A stretch of DNA of 42,514 nt from Lunatimonas lonarensis (GTDB taxonomy: Bacteria; Bacteroidota; Bacteroidia; Cytophagales; Cyclobacteriaceae), in assembly GCF_000390185.1 (NCBI RefSeq), contig NZ_AQHR01000011.1, forward strand, positions 1 through 42,514. The letters are read 5' to 3'. The number at the start of each line of letters is the position of its first letter. The stretch's first letter is position 1. Shown one piece after another: positions 28,566 to 35,046 of the stretch. The position numbers were made by a program, and so were the translations under genes. Below the pieces are notes generated by a model, which was not told the DNA's origin, ran no database searches, and saw only the letters and a program-made list of their open reading frames with translations.

Positions 28566-28602
28566 CAAAATTAGGTGTGCTCACTGAAAAAATATTTCAG
28601 TC
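28566..28602 (-). promoter_or_regulatory. Palindrome-plus-minus-7 promoter, site B
   Basis: On the minus strand a 21-base inverted repeat (28602-28582, arms ACTGAAA and TTTCAGT) is followed after 8 bases by TAATTTTG (28573-28566), a full TAnnTTTG match. The start codon of the double-glycine peptide lies 45 bases farther on. The palindrome covers roughly the -16 to -36 region, where a regulator would touch or replace the -33 contact. Confidence 0.55.
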
Positions 28603-28745
28603 AACGATTTTTATATAGATGTGAGACATTTGATAGGAGTAGTTAGATGGTTGTACTTGAAAACTACAGCTCTACATTGTACAATTTACGACCCCACATC
28701 CTATCCCAAACCACGAATCAGGAGCAAAACTAACCTCCCAAACGT

Positions 28746-28767
28746 AACCCAATATTTCGCCGAAGGC
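28746..28767 (+). repeat. 22-bp direct repeat, copy 2 (upstream of ABC locus)
   Basis: Identical to 26101-26122 and on the same strand. The two copies bracket the whole peptide/ABC locus at a distance of 2.6 kb. In this copy the downstream side carries the extra ACCTG/CAGGT inverted repeat. Confidence 0.75.
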
Positions 28768-28851
28768 TTACCCACCTGCGGGCAGGTATCACGAAGTGTA
28801 TATCGCAAAGCATATATCGGTTAACTATAAGCTTTTCTATCTCGCATTGCC

Positions 28852-28888
28852 AAAAAAACCTTCGAGGTTTAAAGAAACCTCTAAGGTT
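28852..28888 (-). terminator. Hairpin with T run, no obvious upstream gene
   Basis: Arms at 28857-28870 and 28875-28888 pair over 14 bases with one mismatch (AACCTT, then GAGGTTT against AAACCTC, then AAGGTT), with an AAAG loop. On the minus strand the stem is followed by a run of T residues (28858-28852) and so looks like an intrinsic terminator. No minus-strand gene ends here, as the gene to its right points the other way. Confidence 0.5.
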
Positions 28889-28952
28889 GAAACGACACCA
28901 ATTTCCATTACGTTTCTATTATATTTAAACCCTATTTAGACCTTAAAAACAA

Positions 28953-29513
28953 ATGAACAAACCAGCAATCTGGCAAGAAGAAATCAATCTGCTGAACGAA
29001 ATCATCCGAAAGACCCCGTTGGAACACCGTATCAAATGGGGCATGGATGTGTATACCTTTGAAGGAAAAAACGTCGTTGGGGTATCGGGATTCAAATCCT
29101 ACTTCGGGCTTTGGTTTTACAACGGGGTATTCCTATCAGACCCCAAAGGCGTACTGGTCAGTGCCCAAGAGGGCAAAACCAAAGCCATGCGGCAATGGCG
29201 GTTTCAGTCAGCCACGGAAATCGATGAAGCAGCTATCCTGAATTATCTCCAGGAAGCAATACAATTGGAAAAAGAGGGAAAACGATGGACGCCGGAGAAA
29301 GCAGGGGATTTGGAACTGCCCCAAATCCTCGCTTTCGCACTGGAAGAGGATGCAGTACTTCGGGATAATTTTGACGGCCTCAGCCCCTATAAACGCAAAG
29401 AATATTGCGAGTTTATTGGTTCTGCAAAACAGGAAAAAACCCAAATCGCCCGCTTAGAAAAATGCCGGCAGCTTATCCTCGCCGGATTAGGCCTAAACGA
29501 TAAATACAAGTAA
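28953..29513 (+). CDS. YdeI/OmdA-family protein with DUF1801 domain
   Basis: A 186-residue cytoplasmic protein. The N-terminal two-thirds is DUF1801-like (EHRIKWGMDVYTFEGKNVVGVSGFKSYFGLWFYNG); the C-terminal third has the OmdA/YdeI signature LSPYKRKEYCEFIGSAKQEKTQIARLEKC. Members of this C-terminal family have been linked to bacteriocin or peptide protection in name, but the mechanism is not known. The gene is the nearest neighbour upstream of the double-glycine peptide locus, on the other strand; functional linkage is only a possibility. Confidence 0.8.
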   Translation: MNKPAIWQEEINLLNEIIRKTPLEHRIKWGMDVYTFEGKNVVGVSGFKSYFGLWFYNGVFLSDPKGVLVSAQEGKTKAMRQWRFQSATEIDEAAILNYLQEAIQLEKEGKRWTPEKAGDLELPQILAFALEEDAVLRDNFDGLSPYKRKEYCEFIGSAKQEKTQIARLEKCRQLILAGLGLNDKYK

Positions 29514-29737
29514 TGGACGGCTATTGACCATGCAAATGTCATTTCATTTAACAAAGTCGAGAGCTTTTGGGGGACATGACCTTTGACTAAGCATCTGTTG
29601 GGAAAGCGATATAAGTAATCTCTATCAATACCCAAAGATACCGTGACGCATGCCTAGGCCTCACGGTCACAATTCACCAGACCAATTGCTCCCTCGTAGC
29701 GGGCAACGTACCAAGTAAGCCGAATCCCCCATCAAAT
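29514..29737. other. Intergenic gap with an inverted repeat
   Basis: A 224-base convergent gap. The only structure I see is an inverted repeat with 7-base arms, ACCGTGA (29640-29646) and TCACGGT (29661-29667), whose interior includes the palindrome GCCTAGGC. A short T-containing stretch follows it on the minus strand, so it may weakly terminate the leftward lipase operon. Confidence 0.4.
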
Positions 29738-30208
29738 CTAAAACGCAGTACCGGAACATGGGACAGAAGAAAACTCCAACCCATTTTCAAATTGCAATGC
29801 CGCGGGATCGGAAAAAACCACCCCATTTTCTACCACGTCGACCGGTCCATACCCTTCCACCCAGGATTGTCCATCGGTACGAAAGACGATTTCCCTTGTC
29901 GAGGTCATCCCCTCCGATTCAAACGTGTAAACTGCCACAATGCTATTATCAACCAATTTCCCTATATAGGTTCCCCGATTGGAGTCCTTCCCTTCCAGCA
30001 AATAGGTCAACCTCCCCTGTACTACCTCTCCGGTGAACTTCACCTCCAGAAAGGCGCGACTTTCACCGGACAGGAACGCAAAACATCCCTGAGGCTGGTA
30101 GGGCTCGGTATAAGTTACCATTTCTTCGGTCTGCATGCGGTTCGAACCACATCCCAGAGAAACCATCATTAAACATCCAACAAGCAAGTAAAGCGAGGCT
30201 TTTTCCAT
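29738..30208 (-). CDS. Small secreted lipoprotein, unknown function
   Basis: A 156-residue predicted lipoprotein: signal MEKASLYLLVGCLMMVSLGC gives a good lipobox SLGC with Cys20. The mature part is beta-rich: GCFAFLSGESRAFLEVKFTGEVVQG, then YTFESEGMTSTREIVFR and a short loop with GYGPVDVVENGVVF. It looks like a small eight-strand or lipocalin-like domain of a type common in Bacteroidota lipoproteins, but I do not assign a family. The ATG at 30208 was chosen; a longer frame starts inside the lipase gene. It follows the lipase by 13 bases. Confidence 0.75.
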   Translation of the reverse strand: MEKASLYLLVGCLMMVSLGCGSNRMQTEEMVTYTEPYQPQGCFAFLSGESRAFLEVKFTGEVVQGRLTYLLEGKDSNRGTYIGKLVDNSIVAVYTFESEGMTSTREIVFRTDGQSWVEGYGPVDVVENGVVFSDPAALQFENGLEFSSVPCSGTAF

Positions 30209-30221
30209 GATCAGTTTTTGG

Positions 30222-31337
30222 TTAGGGCGTAGGCAACTGCAATGCCAGCCGAATATAGGGAATATGGTAGTGGTGCATAAAGGGCTGCTTCGGGTCATCT
30301 GGATAGTCATTGACATAGGCATCGTCAGGAAGGAGTACGATGATCTCGCCAGTTCGTACGTAGTGATTGCTCATAAAATATACTGGTACCTCCAATTCCG
30401 GCAACTGTTTGGCCACCGCCTTTGACGCAAAATCGCCGAGGTACTTCCGATAATTCCTCCGGGCCGTTTTGGCCGGTTTATCCAATTGATTGTAAACACG
30501 CCGAAGCGCAATGTTTTTAGGGAACCGCTGCTTGCTAATGACCTGTTTTGCATTTGCAAATGGATTGAGGGTGTTGAAATCATCGGTGGTCTGAATTGAC
30601 ATCGGTACTTCCGGAACCCAGTCCTTTGCATTGACCACATTGTAAGCCCAACCTTTGAAGCGAGGATCCTCGTAAGAATACGCAAAATAGAGGTTGCCTG
30701 GCTTTGGAGCCGCACTGCAATACGTCTTAAACCGAATATCTCCCGGAAGTTTTCCGGCAGCCTGCAGACTCCGCAGATGGGCTGTCAGCAGGTAGGCTAT
30801 TCCTCCCCCCTGACTATGACCAACAATCAAAAAATCGTTGATACCATTTTTATGTGCCTCCGAAATCTTAGGCTCGATGTCCCGGTACAAATAGGCCATC
30901 CCAATCAGCCAACCCACGTGGATGGCAGCCTTGGGATTTGATGAAAGGTCATAGGCAAACGTAAATTCCCTTTCCAAATGAAGTTCTCCCTGTGCCGGAA
31001 CCATGGCAGCGTAGAGGTTTTCAAGCCAACTGACTGCGTTTATTGTGGTGCCACGTATGCTGATAAGCGCAATGGGATCATCTTTGTGCTCCCACATCTC
31101 CCAAACATTGTCCAACCCGACGGTACCGGATCGATATGATTTCGAGAATACTTCTGGAGGGGGGATTTTGGAGGTGTAGGCAGAATCCTCCACAATATAG
31201 GCGGACACCTTTAATGCCTCCAGGTATTCCGATTGATCAAATCCCAGACGCAACTGTTGCGCCGAAAGGCCCCAAGGAACTAGGAAAAAGTACCCAAAAA
31301 GGCCTATTAACGTCAAATTTTCTAGATATCGCCTCAT
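30222..31337 (-). CDS. Secreted class 3-like lipase
   Basis: A 371-residue alpha/beta hydrolase with a signal peptide ending near GLSA (about 25). The nucleophile elbow is GHSQGGG (Ser175) and ISIRGTT (92-98) supplies the oxyanion region, both as in lipase class 3. Asp in NAKDWVPE and a His in the terminal MHHYHIPYI are the likely acid and base. Substrates could be lipids or esters outside the inner membrane. It is the middle gene of a leftward set: the GNAT gene ends 6 bases before its ATG and the lipoprotein follows 13 bases after its stop. Confidence 0.85.
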   Translation of the reverse strand: MRRYLENLTLIGLFGYFFLVPWGLSAQQLRLGFDQSEYLEALKVSAYIVEDSAYTSKIPPPEVFSKSYRSGTVGLDNVWEMWEHKDDPIALISIRGTTINAVSWLENLYAAMVPAQGELHLEREFTFAYDLSSNPKAAIHVGWLIGMAYLYRDIEPKISEAHKNGINDFLIVGHSQGGGIAYLLTAHLRSLQAAGKLPGDIRFKTYCSAAPKPGNLYFAYSYEDPRFKGWAYNVVNAKDWVPEVPMSIQTTDDFNTLNPFANAKQVISKQRFPKNIALRRVYNQLDKPAKTARRNYRKYLGDFASKAVAKQLPELEVPVYFMSNHYVRTGEIIVLLPDDAYVNDYPDDPKQPFMHHYHIPYIRLALQLPTP

Positions 31338-31343
31338 CCGGTA

Positions 31344-31628
31344 CTATCGCTTTAACACATCTCCCAGCTCGGGGTTTCGATCAAAGACAGACTTGGCAAA
31401 AGGGCATAGGGGCATAATCTGCAGGCCGTTATCCCTGGCCCACGCCACCGCCGACAGCACCAGCTTCTTCCCCGCTCCCGTACCCCGCAAGGCATCGCCA
31501 ACTTCGGTATGATCGATGATGACCAACTTCTCCCCAGCACGGCTGTAGGTCATTTCCCCCACTACCTGCTGATCTTGCTCTATGAAAAAGCTCCCTTTAT
31601 TGTTATTTTCCTTATGTTGGATTCCCAT
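31344..31628 (-). CDS. Small GNAT-like N-acetyltransferase (YjdJ-type)
   Basis: A 94-residue protein of the compact acetyltransferase family (Acetyltransf_CG). It shows a core strand pair (GEMTYSRAGEKLVIIDHTEV) and the acetyl-CoA loop DALRGTGAGKKLVLSAVAWAR, then a terminal CPFAKSVFDRNPEL segment typical of the group. Acceptor unknown. The start is ATG. First gene of the small leftward operon with the lipase and lipoprotein. Confidence 0.85.
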   Translation of the reverse strand: MGIQHKENNNKGSFFIEQDQQVVGEMTYSRAGEKLVIIDHTEVGDALRGTGAGKKLVLSAVAWARDNGLQIMPLCPFAKSVFDRNPELGDVLKR

Positions 31629-31771
31629 TTAGTTACGTGTTTAAAGTTGGTTAAGAAGTCTTCTGAAAAACAGCCTGCTGATTCAATTCGGATCAAGGTG
31701 TTACTACCTAATCGCACAGCTATGGATTTAAGTCAACTTCTTTCATGTGTCTATAATTGTTTTTCAAAGGC

Positions 31772-31870
31772 CACAACTTGTCCCGGTTTATCGGGATGGA
31801 ATCTCGCATGGCTGATAGTCATTCTAGTGTGCGTCGCTTGCGTCATGCTCGATTTCATCTTGTTCTTTCG
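31772..31870 (-). repeat. Dispersed intergenic repeat, copy 2 (reaches into a gene)
   Basis: Inverted relative to copy 1 at 9342-9453 and similar over its whole length, with two identical blocks of 18 and 20 bases and point differences elsewhere. Bases 31824-31870 lie inside the MGMT-like gene, so its last 14 or so codons and TAG stop come from the repeat. A TCCCG/CGGGA hairpin (31781-31796) is in its outer part. Confidence 0.75.
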
Positions 31871-32261
31871 CTCGCTGCTGCTGAATCAACTCCTGGCCGA
31901 AAGTCAATTTCTTGGCAGTGGGCGAACCGGGAGCTATGGCACGCCAAAAAGGTGTTATTTCCTCAAGCGGCTTCCCCGAAAGCATTTCCTCGAACGCAGC
32001 TTCCGCCACTATGCGTAGAAAAATCCCCGTGGTCACCGGACAGGTATGATCGGCTCCATGCGTCAAAGCCAGATCCCTACGGATGGTCGGCGTATCCACG
32101 AAGGTTCCCGGAGGAATCTCCCGGATATAATCGGCAACCAACTGAGGCGTAGCGATCAGCATCAGGCTATTTTCCGGTATATCCGCAAATGGCTTTTCCG
32201 TACGCTTCACCTCCGGCTGCCTATCCACCCGAAATTTCTCTATCCAAGTCTTTCTTGCCAT
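31824..32261 (-). CDS. MGMT-like family protein
   Basis: A 145-residue protein starting MARKTWIEKF, the N-terminus of a family usually annotated as MGMT-like (alkylguanine transferase-like). The core IPPGTFVDTPTIRRDLALTHGADHTCPVTTGIFLRIVAEAA parallels the DNA-binding helices of alkyltransferases, but the reactive PCHR motif is absent and reads TCPVTTG. Catalysis is therefore uncertain; a non-repair or binding role is possible. The C-terminal KEQDEIEHDASDAH is encoded by the dispersed repeat, suggesting the original end was replaced or extended. Confidence 0.65.
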   Translation of the reverse strand: MARKTWIEKFRVDRQPEVKRTEKPFADIPENSLMLIATPQLVADYIREIPPGTFVDTPTIRRDLALTHGADHTCPVTTGIFLRIVAEAAFEEMLSGKPLEEITPFWRAIAPGSPTAKKLTFGQELIQQQRAKEQDEIEHDASDAH

Positions 32262-32427
32262 GGTATATTTTTTGTCACCCTAAAGCTAAGATACATAAAT
32301 CTCTCCAACTTTCAGCACAAGCCCACTTACAGAAACCCGATCGGTAATCGGCCTTTTTTTTAAAAACACTACAAAAAAAGATTTCAACCCGTAAATTAGC
32401 AGCGTAAATCAATTCACTAACCTTATT

Positions 32428-33696
32428 ATGAACACGCTTAAACCACTAACACCTATCTGCAAAAAGCTGATTTTGCCCGCACTGGCATTGGCAGCCGGCA
32501 CCTTACTTCTTTCGTGTAAAAAAGAGCCCGACTTGATGGAAATCGCCGACCGCATCCACAGCAACGTACTTAAAATCGACACCCACGCAGACACTCCCCT
32601 GCAGATGGCCCGCCCCGGGTTTGACCTTCGGGACGAGCATGACCCTTGGAAAACCGGCTCTCAGGTCGATATTCCACGAATGGAAAAGGGAGAATTAAAT
32701 GGCCTCTTTATGGTGGCTTATTTAGGTCAGGGGCCTAGGGACAGTGCTTCCCACGTGGCCGCAGACGAAAAAATGACAGAGTATTTTAAGTTGATCCACC
32801 AAGCTGTCGCGGACAACGGAGATAAACTGGCATTTGCCCAAGAACCCAAAGACCTGAAAGCCATTGCGGATGATGGCAAGATTGCCATTTTTATCGGCAT
32901 GGAAAACGGCTATCCGCTGGGAACAGATATCTCCAAAGTCCGTAAGTTTTACGACCTAGGAGCTCGCTATATTACCCTCAGCCATGGTGGCAACAACGAA
33001 ATATGCGACTCCTCCACCGACCCGAACGGCCCCGAGCACGGTGGCCTAAGCGAATTTGGCAAGGAAGTGGTCAAGGAAATGAACCGCCTCGGGATGATGA
33101 TCGACGTATCCCATATCTCGGACGATGCATTTTACGATGTGCTGGAAATCAGTACAGCACCCATCGTGGCCACCCATTCCTCAGCGAGGGCACTGTGTGA
33201 CCATCCGCGAAACCTGACCGATGATATGATCATCAAGCTTGCCAAAAACGGGGGCGTGGTGCAGGTAAATGCCCTGAGTGCCTATGTAAAAACGCCCGTG
33301 CCAAATCCGGACAGAGAAGCCGACATGGCCGCCCTACGGGAATCATTCGGCCCCATGCAGGAGCTCACTGACGAGCGACGGGATGAATACCGGGCAGAGA
33401 TGATGAAGATCCGTGAAAAATACAAAGCCGATCTCGCCACCGTAGCCGACTACGTAGACCATATAGACCATATCGTGAATTTGGTGGGCATTGACCACGT
33501 GGGCATTGGCATGGACTTGGACGGTGGCGGCGGGCTTGCCGACTGCTACGATATCAGCGAGATCAAAAACATCACCATCGAGTTGGTAAAGCGTGGCTAT
33601 ACCGAGGAGGCTATCGCAAAAATATGGAGCGGCAATTTTATGCGCGTATTTGAAGAAATCATGCAGTCGGGCAGCACCTCGGTGCGACCGCTTTGA
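32428..33696 (+). CDS. Membrane dipeptidase (peptidase M19), lipoprotein
   Basis: A 422-residue zinc dipeptidase of the renal dipeptidase type. A signal peptide ends in LLLSC (Cys30), so it is a lipoprotein. Metal and active-site residues are visible: His53 and Asp55 in DTHADTP, Glu159 in IGMENGY, His229 in DVSHISDD, His250 in ATHSSARAL, and a terminal GIDHVGIGMDLDGGG with the catalytic-site Asp. It cleaves dipeptides, possibly D-amino acid containing ones from peptidoglycan. The start is ATG; a strong terminator follows. Confidence 0.93.
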   Translation: MNTLKPLTPICKKLILPALALAAGTLLLSCKKEPDLMEIADRIHSNVLKIDTHADTPLQMARPGFDLRDEHDPWKTGSQVDIPRMEKGELNGLFMVAYLGQGPRDSASHVAADEKMTEYFKLIHQAVADNGDKLAFAQEPKDLKAIADDGKIAIFIGMENGYPLGTDISKVRKFYDLGARYITLSHGGNNEICDSSTDPNGPEHGGLSEFGKEVVKEMNRLGMMIDVSHISDDAFYDVLEISTAPIVATHSSARALCDHPRNLTDDMIIKLAKNGGVVQVNALSAYVKTPVPNPDREADMAALRESFGPMQELTDERRDEYRAEMMKIREKYKADLATVADYVDHIDHIVNLVGIDHVGIGMDLDGGGGLADCYDISEIKNITIELVKRGYTEEAIAKIWSGNFMRVFEEIMQSGSTSVRPL

Positions 33697-33717
33697 TGCT
33701 GCGCTCAACTCTTTTAT

Positions 33718-33759
33718 AAAAAAAGCCTTCCCTGTGCGATACGGGAAGGCTTTTTTTTT
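33718..33759 (+). terminator. Rho-independent terminator of the dipeptidase gene
   Basis: A perfect stem AAAGCCTTCCC / GGGAAGGCTTT (extended by the flanking A and T runs, 33718-33732 with 33743-33757) and a 10-base loop are followed by T residues to 33759. It starts 22 bases after the stop codon. Confidence 0.92.
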
Positions 33760-34047
33760 GGGGTGGTAGGAAATACGAGCATTTAGCATCGGGGATTTTC
33801 TAACCACTGCGAAATACCTATCGGAAATAAAAAAAACCTTTTAATCCTCTGGCACCCATTTTGACAATCTAAAATCGGAAAAGGCCCTTCCAACCCAAAA
33901 CATCCGCGTTTTACCTCCTACGCTGGTCTATATCGACTAGGACAAGACAAAGCGATCCCATTCCAAAAAATTTTGCCTGCCTTGTAGCGTTTCCGTGCCA
34001 AGGTACGTCTCGGGAAAAACCAACGTTATTTACTAACCCATTTTGTG
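33760..34047. other. Intergenic region before the glycan block
   Basis: A 288-base gap after the dipeptidase terminator. I see no ORF, repeat or full TAnnTTTG match; the sequence just before the glycosyltransferase ATG contains CCATTTTG, a poor match. Confidence 0.3.
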
Positions 34048-35031
34048 ATGAAGAAGTCTGTTTCTGTCATTATCCCCAATTTTAACGGGAAAGCCCTGCT
34101 CGAAGAATACCTGCCGTATACCCTAAGCGCCATGGAAAACGCCGACACCCCCTACGAAATCATCGTAGTGGACGACGCCTCCACCGATGACTCCGTGGAC
34201 TTTCTCCGCGCCCGCTACCCGTGGATAATCGTGGTACAAAACGAAAAAAACAGCGGGTTTTCCTATTCCTGCAACCAAGGACTGCATGCCGCCCGACATG
34301 AGCTGGTGTTATTTCTCAACTCAGATGTAAAGCTTACACCCGATTATTTCACGCATCAGTGGAAGTACTTCGAGCAGGGAGATACCTTTGGCGTGATGGG
34401 GAAAATCCTGGAAATGGATTCCCAAAAAATCGAGGTTGCCGCTCGTTCGCTGAAAAACGTCGGCTTGAAATTTAAAACCAATAAACTTTTCTACCAGCGG
34501 GGCGATAATGGCCAAACCCCCACTGCCTTTCTTTCCGGTGCGAATGCACTGATCGACGCGGAAAAGATGCGGACATTGGGTGGGTTTGACGAAATCTTCT
34601 CCCCCTACTACAGCGAAGACCTGGACCTGGGGCTACGGGCCTGGCGACTGGGATGGAAGTGCTACTACGAGCACCAATCCACCTGCTACCATCGAGGATC
34701 CTTTACCACCAAGACCCAATGCCTTAAAAAGCAGGTGAAACAGATCTACTTCCGAAACCGCTTCATGGTACACGCCATCCACCTCGAAACCCACATGCTG
34801 CCGTTTTGGTTTGTGCAGGTGGTGTTTTTGGAACTCCTGCCCAAATTGCTGATGGGACAGTTTTGGTACCTGAAAAGCTACATGTCATTCATCGGCCAAT
34901 TGGACGCCATACACTCCTCCAAGGAAAAATTTAGCCATTTGATGAAGGCCCGCAACCGCCAAATGTCTATTTTTGACATTCAAAAACAAGTAAAAAAGAA
35001 CCTGCCGAAGAAAAAACTGGTATGGTTGTAA
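34048..35031 (+). CDS. Glycosyltransferase family 2
   Basis: A 327-residue cytoplasmic or membrane-associated GT2 enzyme. Visible signatures: VSVIIPNFNGKALLEEYLP, IVVDDASTDDSVDF, the metal-binding FLNSDVK, the acceptor-loop SGANALIDAEKMRTLGGFDE and YYSEDLDLGLRAWRLGW. The C-terminal part has a hydrophobic stretch (LPFWFVQVVFLELLP) that may touch the membrane, and a basic tail. The ATG at 34048 was preferred over an adjacent in-frame GTG. It is 15 bases before the ABC exporter gene, in a rightward block with a second GT2 gene. The sugar is unknown. Confidence 0.9.
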   Translation: MKKSVSVIIPNFNGKALLEEYLPYTLSAMENADTPYEIIVVDDASTDDSVDFLRARYPWIIVVQNEKNSGFSYSCNQGLHAARHELVLFLNSDVKLTPDYFTHQWKYFEQGDTFGVMGKILEMDSQKIEVAARSLKNVGLKFKTNKLFYQRGDNGQTPTAFLSGANALIDAEKMRTLGGFDEIFSPYYSEDLDLGLRAWRLGWKCYYEHQSTCYHRGSFTTKTQCLKKQVKQIYFRNRFMVHAIHLETHMLPFWFVQVVFLELLPKLLMGQFWYLKSYMSFIGQLDAIHSSKEKFSHLMKARNRQMSIFDIQKQVKKNLPKKKLVWL

Positions 35032-35046
35032 CCGCAGGCTTTTATC

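Larger units (their letters stand above)
28621..28952. other. Intergenic region upstream of the YdeI-like gene
   Basis: This 332-base gap holds the second 22-bp repeat, a small inverted repeat ACCTG-CGGG-CAGGT (28773-28786), and a 14-base-arm hairpin at 28857-28888. A plus-strand open frame at 28621-28824 starts with GTG and crosses the repeat, so I do not call it. Confidence 0.45.

Noticed and set aside
28621-28824. Plus-strand 67-codon open frame upstream of the YdeI-like gene
   Set aside because: It starts with GTG, crosses a dispersed repeat and lacks any membrane or domain signal.
31509-32018. Plus-strand 169-codon open frame
   Set aside because: It spans the dispersed repeat and lies mostly antisense to the GNAT and MGMT-like genes.
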